A stretch of 64,000 nt of DNA. Origin: Candidatus Limicola stercorigallinarum (lineage in GTDB: Bacteria; Actinomycetota; Coriobacteriia; Coriobacteriales; Coriobacteriaceae). The translations under genes and the position numbers were made by a program. Each line of letters begins with the position of its first letter. Positions within the stretch are counted from its first letter, which is position 1. The notes below the pieces were generated by a model that saw nothing but the letters and a program-made list of their open reading frames with translations, was not told the origin of the DNA and did no database searches. Positions 9,240 through 17,324 of the stretch are shown piece after piece. The DNA lies in assembly GCA_018711625.1 (NCBI GenBank), contig DVID01000047.1, positions 1 through 64,000 of the forward strand, written 5' to 3'.

Positions 9240-11390
9240 TCAGCTCACCTGCTCGGCAAAATGGCGGTACTGCATGACTGCCAAGTCGTTCAGGGTGTCG
9301 TCGTAGGGCGTTTCGCTTTCCAAGTTGTAGCAGAGGCCGTCGGATGCACGGAAGGCGTTCACGTTGAGTGCAGGCACGGTTTCGCGCGCAGCCAAAATTG
9401 CCTTCTGGTAGTCGGAAAGGGGTGCGCCGATGTCGTGCAAGAGGCGCGCGCCCAGGGTGCTCATACCTAGCTCCTCGTTGTAACCGGTCTGGTCGTTGCC
9501 TGCGACATCGTAGTTTGCCCAGATGAAATACTGCGTTTCAGACGAGCGCCATGCACGGGTGAAGTCGTCGTCTTGAGCGCAGGAACCCGAATAGTTGATG
9601 GGGTTGGACGCGCTGGGCTGGTGATCGCCAAAAAAGACGAGCGCCACCGGGCGGTCGAGCTGGCTGAGCTCTTCAATGAAGTAGGCAAGATCTTGATCGG
9701 ACCGCTCCATGCATGCCAGATAAACGTTGAGCTGGTCGTTTTGCTCGTCGGAGAGGCCGGGCAGACGATAGTTGAGCATGTCGCCGGTGGGAATGGTCGA
9801 AGGGTCGTAGCCGCTGTGGTTTTGAATGGTGATGTCAAAAATGAACTGAGGCGTATCGTCCTCACGCAGAAGCTCAAGAATCTTGTCGTAGGTTGCTCGG
9901 TCGGTGGCGCCCGAGTGATATCCGGGGGCTGTTGAGAAGGCGTCTTTGTTCTCGATGAAATCGTCAAAGCCCATCTGCTCAAACACGCGGTCGCGGTTCC
10001 AGTTGCTTCCCGCCTGGGGATGGATGGCAGTGGTGCGATATCCCAGCTCGCCAAACTGGCGTGCGAGGTTATCCACATCGTCGAACGCGTAGAGCTGATA
10101 CGGGTATTTGCCGCTGCCCACAAAGGCGATGCTGTTGGAGGTAAGGAACTCAAATTCAGAGTTTGCCGTGCCTCCGCCGTATACCGACGAAAGGACGGTG
10201 CCGCGCTGCAGGGTGTCAGAGAGCGACTTGAAGTATTGGGGGCCTTGATAGCCCAGGTCGGCCAAGTCTTGGTAGATGGAGAGGTCGGCGAAGCTCTCGT
10301 TCATAACGGCAATAACGGCGGGCTTAACCTCCATGAACTGCGCTTCTGCCTCTTTGCGCGAGGGCTGGGAGCCCATAGTCACCTCGTAGCGCTCCACATA
10401 GGATGCGAGCACTTCATCGGCGCGCTCGTCGGAGTAGTTTTCAGGCTTGGGGATGGGCAGGTCTTGGGCGAGCGCGCAGAACGCTGGAATAAAACCACGC
10501 TGGGCATACGTGGTCTGGGGCATCCAGGCATCATAGGTGAAGTCGAGCAGATCCTCCACTTTGACGGTGGAGAAAAACTGCACACAGCCCATGCAGAGGG
10601 CGGCGGCAACACCCAGGTTGCACGCAATGTTGGCCCCGATGGTCGCCTTGCTGTGGAAGGAACGGAGGGGAGCGGGCTGGATAAACGAGAGCGCACAGAG
10701 CGCCGCGCCGCCCGCTAGGAGGGCGGCAATAATCTTGCCCGTGAGCATATAGGTATAGTTGCCGCTCACGGCTGCTGCCGTACCCAGCGCCAAAAGGTCG
10801 TTGGGAAGAATGGCCGCCGTTTTGAACTCAAGGACAAAGTGCTCGGCAATGCCCATGACCACGCAAGCGATAACCACGATGGCGGCAAGTACGCCCGTGC
10901 GCTGGCCCAGGAAGTAGCAGACGAGCATAAACACAAATACCAGGGCCACTGAGAACGCAATGAATGAGGCACCAATTTGGGCGAAGTCTTCGTTGCAGGC
11001 AAATTCGAGGGCAAAGACGGAGAGCACCGATGCGGCGAGCATGAGTGCAAGGTCACGGCCGGCGCGCAGGAGATGGGCCGCTTTGCCGCCCATATCTAAG
11101 ATGCGGGTGAACGTACGGCGGCGCAGGAGGGTGGTTGCCCCCAAAAGGACGGTGCCGACGGTGAAGGTGATGAAAACGAGCTCGGGCTGGCTCGTAGACA
11201 CCAGGCCGATTGAGCACCAGGCGCCCACAAAGGCCAGAAGCGCTGCAAAGGGAAGGGGCCATGCAATCATGCCCGGGGTGATGTCTCTCCGCTGTTTGAT
11301 CGAGAGTGCTACCGTGCCAACAACGATGAGAACGAGTACTGCAAGCCCCACGAAAGGGATGGCGGCGTACTGCGACGAGATGGACTCCAT
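9240..11390 (-). CDS. LTA synthase-like sulfatase-family phosphoglycerol transferase
   Basis: The 716-residue protein has an N-terminal half with about seven hydrophobic helices and a large extracellular alkaline-phosphatase/sulfatase-type domain. The catalytic Thr408 lies in GGGTANSEFEFLTSNS, matching the nucleophile region of LtaS. NESFADLS gives a metal-binding Glu, and FFGDHQPS gives the Asp-His metal ligands. LtaS-type enzymes polymerise glycerol-phosphate from phosphatidylglycerol onto an outer-leaflet lipid anchor. In actinobacteria the product could be another phosphoglycerol polymer. The start ATG at 11390 has a weak ribosome site. A plausible minus-strand promoter (TTCACC, 16 bases, TATATA) lies upstream near 11440-11470. 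It is first in the minus-strand run to 5205. Confidence 0.82.
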   Translation of the reverse strand: MESISSQYAAIPFVGLAVLVLIVVGTVALSIKQRRDITPGMIAWPLPFAALLAFVGAWCSIGLVSTSQPELVFITFTVGTVLLGATTLLRRRTFTRILDMGGKAAHLLRAGRDLALMLAASVLSVFALEFACNEDFAQIGASFIAFSVALVFVFMLVCYFLGQRTGVLAAIVVIACVVMGIAEHFVLEFKTAAILPNDLLALGTAAAVSGNYTYMLTGKIIAALLAGGAALCALSFIQPAPLRSFHSKATIGANIACNLGVAAALCMGCVQFFSTVKVEDLLDFTYDAWMPQTTYAQRGFIPAFCALAQDLPIPKPENYSDERADEVLASYVERYEVTMGSQPSRKEAEAQFMEVKPAVIAVMNESFADLSIYQDLADLGYQGPQYFKSLSDTLQRGTVLSSVYGGGTANSEFEFLTSNSIAFVGSGKYPYQLYAFDDVDNLARQFGELGYRTTAIHPQAGSNWNRDRVFEQMGFDDFIENKDAFSTAPGYHSGATDRATYDKILELLREDDTPQFIFDITIQNHSGYDPSTIPTGDMLNYRLPGLSDEQNDQLNVYLACMERSDQDLAYFIEELSQLDRPVALVFFGDHQPSASNPINYSGSCAQDDDFTRAWRSSETQYFIWANYDVAGNDQTGYNEELGMSTLGARLLHDIGAPLSDYQKAILAARETVPALNVNAFRASDGLCYNLESETPYDDTLNDLAVMQYRHFAEQVS

Positions 11391-11494
11391 TGATTACCTA
11401 TTCATGACCCCGCGCCGCATGTGGCGCGTGCTCAGCAGATGCTTATATAGCATAGCAAACCCCCGGGTGAATATCCCATGGGGTAGCACAAATA

Positions 11495-11508
11495 CGAACA
11501 CGTGTCCG
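11495..11508 (+). promoter_or_regulatory. Probable LexA (SOS) box upstream of uvrA
   Basis: The sequence CGAACACGTGTCCG matches the Gram-positive/actinobacterial LexA consensus CGAAC-RNRY-GTTCG at all but one position. It lies 56 bases before the uvrA start and about 11 bases before a -10-like TACACT (11520-11525), so a bound repressor would cover the -35 region. UvrA is a classical SOS gene, which supports the reading. Confidence 0.6.
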
Positions 11509-11564
11509 GTTGGGTGCGGTACACTCAACGGTTGTATGTCACGGGACACGCCGAAAGGGGTTCC

Positions 11565-14435
11565 ATGTCCGATTCATCCATCATCATCCGCGGTGCGCGC
11601 GAACATAATCTGCGCAACGTTGACGTTGAGATTCCGCGCGACAAGCTCGTAGTCATCACGGGCCTTTCAGGATCGGGAAAATCGAGCCTGGCGTTTGACA
11701 CCATCTACGCCGAGGGCCAGCGCCGCTATGTAGAGAGCCTTTCTAGCTACGCGCGGCAGTTCTTGGGCCAAATGGACAAGCCCGACCTTGACTCCATAGA
11801 TGGCCTCTCACCTGCGGTCTCCATCGACCAGAAGACCACCTCGAAAAACCCGCGCTCCACGGTGGGCACGGTAACCGAGATTTACGACTACCTGCGCCTG
11901 TTGTTTGCTCGCGTGGGTACGCCGCACTGCCCTGAGTGCGGGCGCGTTATTGAGCGCCAAACGACCGACCAAGTGGCGGATAAGATTATGGAGGCGGGAG
12001 CAGGCAGGCGCGCTTTTGTGCTGGCCCCTGTGGTCACCGACCGTAAGGGCGAGTTCGCAAAGCTTCTGGACGATCTGCGCCGTGAGGGCTTTTCACGCGT
12101 GCGCATTGATGGCGAGGTGCGCTCGCTTGATGATCCCATTGAGCTAGATAAGAAGTTCCGCCATAGCATTGAGGTGGTAGTGGACCGCGTGGTCATTCGC
12201 GAGGGGAGCGTCGGCCGTATCGCCGAGGCGGTGGAGCGCGCCACGCAGTTGGCGGCGGGACGCGTGGGCGTGTACCTGCTGCCCGACCGCGATGCCCCCG
12301 AGGGCACAGAGGGTGAGCTGCTTACCTATTCGCTCGCGCTCGCATGCCCCGAGCATGGCCACTCCATCGACGATTTGCAGCCACGCGACTTCTCGTTCAA
12401 TGCGCCCTATGGTGCGTGCCCCGAGTGTGATGGCCTGGGCTTTAAAAAGGTTGTGGACGCCGAGGCGCTTATCGAAGACCCCAATCTCTCCATTGAGGAG
12501 GGCGTGTTTGGCAGCTTCTTTGGGAAATCGAACTACTACCCGCAAATATTCCGCGCGCTTGCCAAGCACCTTAAGGTGGATCCGGCAACGCCGTGGAAGG
12601 ATCTGCCGGCCCGCGTGAAAAAGATCTTCCTCGATGGCTTGGGCGATAAGAAGATGCGGGTGGACTACCACACCCAGGATGGCCGCGATACGCACTGGTT
12701 CACCACGTACTCGGGCGTGCGTAACATTCTCTATGACCGCTATGTTGAGACCACCAACGAAAACACCAAGGCCCGCCTGGAGAAGTACATTCGCGAGGAG
12801 CCGTGCCGTGCCTGCCACGGCGCGCGCCTGCGCCCCGAGATGCTCGCGGTTACCGTGGGTGGCAAGTCGATCTATGACGTGTGTTGCCTTTCGTGCCGCG
12901 CGTCGCTCGACTTCTTTGAGGGGCTTGAGCTTACAGAGCGCCAGGAGTTTATTGGCGGGCGCATCGTTAAGGAGATTATTGAGCGCCTGCGTTTTTTGGT
13001 TGATGTGGGCTTGGACTACCTCACGCTCGATCGCGCTTCGGCGACGCTTTCGGGCGGCGAGGCGCAGCGCATTCGCTTGGCTACGCAGATTGGCGCCGGC
13101 CTTATGGGCGTGCTCTACATTTTGGACGAGCCCTCCATTGGCCTGCACCAGCGCGATAACGAACGCCTGATTGCAACGCTCACGCGCCTGCGCGACATTG
13201 GCAACACGGTTATTGTGGTCGAACACGACGAAGACACCATCCGTGCGGCCGATTTTGTGGTGGACATGGGCCCCGGCGCGGGCGAGCACGGTGGCGAGGT
13301 GGTGTGTGCGGGCACGCCGGAGGAGATTATGGCCTGTCCCGCCTCGCTCACGGGCGCGTACCTTACGGGAAAGCGCATGGTGAGGCTGCCCGAGGAGCGC
13401 CGCCATCCCGGGCGTGGCTGTCTCGCCGTGAGCGGGTGTACCGCCAACAATCTCAAAAACGTAACGGCCAAAATTGAGTTTGGCACGTTCACGGTGGTGA
13501 CGGGCGTTTCGGGCTCGGGCAAGAGCTCCCTGGTGACCGACACCATCGCCCCGGCGCTCACCAATGCGATCCATCGTTCCTCGCGGCCCGTTGGCCCCTA
13601 TAAGAAGATTCAGGGGCTCGAGCAAATCGACAAGGTTATCGACATCGACCAAACGCCCATCGGACGCACGCCGCGCTCCAACCCGGCAACCTACATTGGC
13701 CTGTGGGACGATCTGCGCGCGCTCTTTGCGAGCACGCCGGAGTCGAAGGCGCGCGGCTACTCGCCGGGCCGCTTCTCGTTCAACATTCCGGGTGGCCGCT
13801 GCGAGGCCTGCAAGGGCGATGGCCAGATCAAGATTGAGATGCACTTCCTGCCCGACATCTATGTGCCGTGCGAGGTATGTGGCGGCAAGCGCTACAACCG
13901 CGAGACACTTGAAGTCACGTACCGTGGCAAGTCTATTGCCGACGTGCTCGACATGAGCGTCACCGAGGCGCTGGCGTTCTTTGGGAACATCCCCCAGATC
14001 AAGCGCAAGCTGCAGACGCTTTACGACGTGGGCCTGGGCTATGTGCGTCTGGGGCAGCCGGCAACGACGCTTTCGGGTGGCGAGGCGCAGCGCGTGAAGC
14101 TCGCGAAAGAGCTACATCGCAAGCAAACGGGCAAGACCTTCTACATTCTTGACGAGCCTACCACCGGTTTGCATTTTGAGGACGTGCGCCAGCTGATCGA
14201 CGTGCTTCAACGTCTTGTTGATGCGGGCAACACGGTGCTGGTGATTGAGCACAACCTGGATGTGATCAAGGTTGCCGACCGCTTGATTGACATGGGTCCC
14301 GAGGGCGGTGACGGCGGTGGGCGCATCGTGGTTTCGGGCACGCCTGAAGATGTTGCCGCCTGCCCCGAGAGCTACACCGGCCGGTTTTTGGCACCTATTC
14401 TGGAGCGCGACCGCGCACGCCAGGCGCAAGCTTAA
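11565..14435 (+). CDS. uvrA: Excinuclease ABC subunit A
   Basis: UvrA is the DNA-damage sensor ATPase of nucleotide excision repair. The 956-residue protein has two ABC modules. The first has Walker [13 protein letters not shown] (near residue 30) and signature [16 protein letters not shown]. The second has [13 protein letters not shown] and [15 protein letters not shown]. Zinc modules appear as CPECG (near residue 124) and the paired [18 protein letters not shown]. The size is standard for the family. The ATG at 11565 follows GAAAGGGG; an upstream in-frame start at 11502 falls in the promoter. A LexA-like box upstream suggests SOS control. It forms a complex with UvrB (at 1587) before UvrC incision. 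Confidence 0.97.
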   Translation: MSDSSIIIRGAREHNLRNVDVEIPRDKLVVITGLSGSGKSSLAFDTIYAEGQRRYVESLSSYARQFLGQMDKPDLDSIDGLSPAVSIDQKTTSKNPRSTVGTVTEIYDYLRLLFARVGTPHCPECGRVIERQTTDQVADKIMEAGAGRRAFVLAPVVTDRKGEFAKLLDDLRREGFSRVRIDGEVRSLDDPIELDKKFRHSIEVVVDRVVIREGSVGRIAEAVERATQLAAGRVGVYLLPDRDAPEGTEGELLTYSLALACPEHGHSIDDLQPRDFSFNAPYGACPECDGLGFKKVVDAEALIEDPNLSIEEGVFGSFFGKSNYYPQIFRALAKHLKVDPATPWKDLPARVKKIFLDGLGDKKMRVDYHTQDGRDTHWFTTYSGVRNILYDRYVETTNENTKARLEKYIREEPCRACHGARLRPEMLAVTVGGKSIYDVCCLSCRASLDFFEGLELTERQEFIGGRIVKEIIERLRFLVDVGLDYLTLDRASATLSGGEAQRIRLATQIGAGLMGVLYILDEPSIGLHQRDNERLIATLTRLRDIGNTVIVVEHDEDTIRAADFVVDMGPGAGEHGGEVVCAGTPEEIMACPASLTGAYLTGKRMVRLPEERRHPGRGCLAVSGCTANNLKNVTAKIEFGTFTVVTGVSGSGKSSLVTDTIAPALTNAIHRSSRPVGPYKKIQGLEQIDKVIDIDQTPIGRTPRSNPATYIGLWDDLRALFASTPESKARGYSPGRFSFNIPGGRCEACKGDGQIKIEMHFLPDIYVPCEVCGGKRYNRETLEVTYRGKSIADVLDMSVTEALAFFGNIPQIKRKLQTLYDVGLGYVRLGQPATTLSGGEAQRVKLAKELHRKQTGKTFYILDEPTTGLHFEDVRQLIDVLQRLVDAGNTVLVIEHNLDVIKVADRLIDMGPEGGDGGGRIVVSGTPEDVAACPESYTGRFLAPILERDRARQAQA

Positions 14436-14462
14436 GGGCGCTTAACCGCAGAAGCAAGCAGA

Positions 14463-14496
14463 GAGGGGAGACAGGCTCGATGCGCTTGTCTCCCCT
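14463..14496. terminator. Bidirectional terminator between uvrA and the racemase gene
   Basis: GAGGGGAGACAGG / CTTGTCTCCCCTT forms a stem of about 11 pairs around a GC-rich loop. It lies between convergent stops and ends in CTTGTTAT on the plus strand. Confidence 0.7.
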
Positions 14497-14547
14497 TGTT
14501 ATGTCGAGCGTGATGGCCCCGGCGCGATTGCTTCTCATGCCGGTCGT

Positions 14548-15252
14548 TTAGGCTACGTAAGTCCCACCGCAGCGGACGATGGATTCATGAACCAGCACGT
14601 CGAGGGCATCGATGGTGCCTTCGGGCATGGTGCGATAGCGGTTGAGCACCGAGAGCTCAGTGCACGCCAGGATTATGCGGTCGCAGCGTTCGTGCTCAAA
14701 GTACGCCAAAACGCGCTCAAGCTTGTCGAGCCGTGGTGTGCGCCCTGCTTTCACGTCGTCGTAGATGAGCGACATAACATCTGCCTGGCGCTCGGGCGTG
14801 GGGTTCACCGGGGTTACACCCGCCTGCTCGCAGGCATGCGCATACACGCCAGCATCGACCGTGCCATCAGTGCCCATAATGCCCACGCGCCGCACCGTGG
14901 GGTCTTGCGTGGCCACGCGCACCGTTTCGCGCGGCATGTGGATGATGGGCGTTGTAGTGAGGGCCTGGATGCTGTCATAGAAGTAGTGTGACGTGTTGCA
15001 CGGGATGGCAATCTGTCCCACGCCGCAGGCGTCCAGGCGCTCGATGCAGGAGCGCATGCACGTGAGGATAGGTTGGTGATCGGCTGCCTCGATCGCGGCG
15101 GTGCGGTCGGGCATGGAAGCGCACGAGAGGATCACCATGTCCAGGTGGTCTTGGTCGCATGAGGCGCGGGTGTGCCGGATAACCTGCTCGTAAAAGTAGG
15201 CGGTCGCCTCCGGCCCCATGCCGCCGATTACGCCGAGCGTCTGTTTTTCCAT
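14548..15252 (-). CDS. Aspartate/glutamate racemase family protein
   Basis: This is a cofactor-independent Asp/Glu racemase of 234 residues that would interconvert L- and D-aspartate. It opens with LGVIGGMGPEATAYF, the family glycine motif. The two catalytic cysteines sit in IPCNTSHYF and LACTELSVL, about 110 residues apart, and RETV lies between them. The frame extends upstream to 15318, but the ATG at 15252 directly before the first strand gives the normal family length. An ATP-grasp ligase and MurJ are encoded 0.7-2 kb away, which suggests the D-Asp is for peptidoglycan cross-bridges. An amino acid salvage role is also possible. Confidence 0.85.
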   Translation of the reverse strand: MEKQTLGVIGGMGPEATAYFYEQVIRHTRASCDQDHLDMVILSCASMPDRTAAIEAADHQPILTCMRSCIERLDACGVGQIAIPCNTSHYFYDSIQALTTTPIIHMPRETVRVATQDPTVRRVGIMGTDGTVDAGVYAHACEQAGVTPVNPTPERQADVMSLIYDDVKAGRTPRLDKLERVLAYFEHERCDRIILACTELSVLNRYRTMPEGTIDALDVLVHESIVRCGGTYVA

Positions 15253-15356
15253 GCGGGCGCAGCTCCGTTCGAACATGAGTTGAGTACCATTAACTATAGA
15301 AATACTACCAGTTACCACATCGACGACTATGCCGATGCTGTGAAGGAGAGCACGTC

Positions 15357-15842
15357 GTGAGTGCCAAAGCGGTCAAAAAGACCAATGCCATGCGTGAGTT
15401 GGAGTGTGCTGGTGTGACGTTTTGCGAGCACACCTATGAGGTTGATGAAAGCGATCTTTCCGGTGTGCATGTGTGTGCTCAACTGGGAGAAGACCCGGCG
15501 TCAGTGTTTAAAACGCTCGTGTGCGCCACAGCGTCGGGTGGATATGCCGTGTGCTGCATTCCCGTGGCCGAGACGCTCGACCTCAAGGCAGCCGCACGGG
15601 TTTTGCATGAAAAGTCGCTCTCGATGCTGCACATGCGTGACCTTCTTGATGTTACGGGCTATATCCGAGGCGGCTGCTCTCCGGTGGGCATGAAGAAGCG
15701 CTTTCCAACGGTGATTGATGAGACGTGTGTGCTGTTCGACACCATCTATGTTTCGGGCGGCAGACGTGGGCTGCAAGTGGAGCTTGCGCCCGACGATCTG
15801 GTGCGTGTGGTGGACGCCAAGGTGGCGGCCATCACGCAGTGA
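15357..15842 (+). CDS. ybaK: Cys-tRNA(Pro)/Cys-tRNA(Cys) deacylase, YbaK/EbsC family
   Basis: YbaK-type proteins hydrolyse mischarged Cys-tRNA(Pro) in trans. The 161-residue product has the family layout: an N-terminal KTNAMRELECAGVTFCEHTYE segment, FKTLVCATASGGYAVCCIPV (with the catalytic Lys of the KTL motif), and YIRGGCSPVGMKKRFPTVID, the GG.SP.G..K signature. The start is GTG at 15357, eight bases after GAAGGAG. It is divergent from the racemase gene and upstream of an ATP-grasp gene, with 152 bases between. No link between its job and those neighbours is evident. Confidence 0.9.
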   Translation: MSAKAVKKTNAMRELECAGVTFCEHTYEVDESDLSGVHVCAQLGEDPASVFKTLVCATASGGYAVCCIPVAETLDLKAAARVLHEKSLSMLHMRDLLDVTGYIRGGCSPVGMKKRFPTVIDETCVLFDTIYVSGGRRGLQVELAPDDLVRVVDAKVAAITQ

Positions 15843-15994
15843 GCGCTATCCTCTTTATGTGGGATTCTCCCTGCGGGGCATCGCGTTCACTACAATGCTT
15901 TGGGCCTGATTTTTGCCCGCACGCTCTGGCTGTGGCGAGGAGGAGGGCCTCGATGTTTTTATTCCCTCGGACCTGTTGAAGGGACGTAGTACCT

Positions 15995-17260
15995 ATGAGA
16001 CCTGCACGACCGGACGAGAAGGATATCTCCCGTGTACTCCAGCCGGTGATTGTTGGTGCCGATTTTTGCGGCTATGCCTATATACGTTGTTTCTGGGAGG
16101 CCTATGCCGTCCGCTCCATCATGCTTGGCTCGGCGGACATCAAATCGGTCTCGCGAAGCCGCCATGTAGATTATCGCGTGGTGGATGGCCTGGATAACGC
16201 TGCGACCATGCTTGCGCATCTGGAGCGCCTGGGCGACGAGCTTATACGTGCTGGGAAGGTTCCCTTCCTGGTGGGTTGCGGCGACCATTACGCGCGCCTT
16301 ATCTCCGAGCATAAGCGTGAGCTCGAGGAGCGCTATTACGTTCCCTACATCGATTTTGATCTGCTGGACGAGATCACGCAGAAGGAGAACTTCTACAAGA
16401 TCTGCGAGGAGATTGGCATTCCGTACCCCAAGACGGTGTTTCTTGACTGCGCCGATCCCGCAGCGCAGGCGGACGACGGCGGATTCACCTATCCGCTCAT
16501 CGCCAAGCCGTCAAACTCCGCTGCCTACCATTACGCCGAGATTCCCAACAAGAAGAAGGTTTTCCTCGTCCACAGCAAAGACGAGCTGGAGCGCATTTTC
16601 ACAAGCCTCCAGGCGTCGAGCTACGATCGCTCGCTCATTGTGCAGGAGTTTGTGCCGGGTGACGATACACAGATCCGTATCCTTTCCGCCTATACCGATG
16701 CTGCGGGTAATCCCATTTTTATGTGCGGTGGCCGCGTGATTTTGGAAGACCACTCGCCGGGAGCCATTGGCAACCCGGCGATCATCATCCCCGAGCGCAA
16801 TCAGCGCGTGATGGATGACGCCTTGCGTTTTATGCAGCATGTTGGCTATCACGGCATGGCCAATTTTGATGTGAAGTTTGACGAGCGCGATGGGTCGTAC
16901 CGCTTCTTCGAGATCAATACGCGCCCTGGCAGGAGTTCGGCCTTTGTGCGTCAGGCGGGCGTTAACTTTGCGCAGGTACAAGTGGACGATGTGCTGATGG
17001 GTAAGTCCATCGGTCTTCTTCCGGCGGAGAAGCCGTTTGTATACACCACGGTTCCGCCCTATGTGGTGAAGCGCTCCGTTGCCGATGCCGATCTGCGCCG
17101 TCAGGTGCTCGACGCGTTTAAGGACGGCACCGCTGCCTTCCCGCTGTTTTGGAAGGGCGATGGCGTGGCTCAGCATTTCTGGGCAAGCATCACCTATTAT
17201 CATCAGATTTCGAAGTTCAAGAAATATGTGTGGGGCCCCGAGGCCAAAAACTACGCCTAA
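15995..17260 (+). CDS. ATP-grasp carboxylate-amine ligase, D-aspartate ligase-like
   Basis: This 421-residue protein looks like an ATP-grasp enzyme of the COG3919 type. That group includes the Enterococcus D-aspartate ligase (Aslfm), which adds D-Asp to the third residue of the peptidoglycan stem. The N-terminal domain starts VIVGADFCGYAYIRCFWEAY. The grasp fold is seen in KENFYKICEEIGIPYPKTV, YPLIAKPSNS (ATP Lys), IVQEFVPGDDTQIR and the metal-binding FFEINTRPGRSSAFV. It stands 64 bases before murJ, and an aspartate racemase lies 740 bases upstream on the other strand. The ligase class is solid; the D-Asp substrate is an inference from these neighbours. No other cross-bridge gene is in view. 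Confidence 0.75.
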   Translation: MRPARPDEKDISRVLQPVIVGADFCGYAYIRCFWEAYAVRSIMLGSADIKSVSRSRHVDYRVVDGLDNAATMLAHLERLGDELIRAGKVPFLVGCGDHYARLISEHKRELEERYYVPYIDFDLLDEITQKENFYKICEEIGIPYPKTVFLDCADPAAQADDGGFTYPLIAKPSNSAAYHYAEIPNKKKVFLVHSKDELERIFTSLQASSYDRSLIVQEFVPGDDTQIRILSAYTDAAGNPIFMCGGRVILEDHSPGAIGNPAIIIPERNQRVMDDALRFMQHVGYHGMANFDVKFDERDGSYRFFEINTRPGRSSAFVRQAGVNFAQVQVDDVLMGKSIGLLPAEKPFVYTTVPPYVVKRSVADADLRRQVLDAFKDGTAAFPLFWKGDGVAQHFWASITYYHQISKFKKYVWGPEAKNYA

Positions 17261-17324
17261 GATTCGCGCGGTCTCTGCGCCTTGGGCATGTGAGGTTTGA
17301 TATTCAGCGTGAAGGGAGTGCGCC

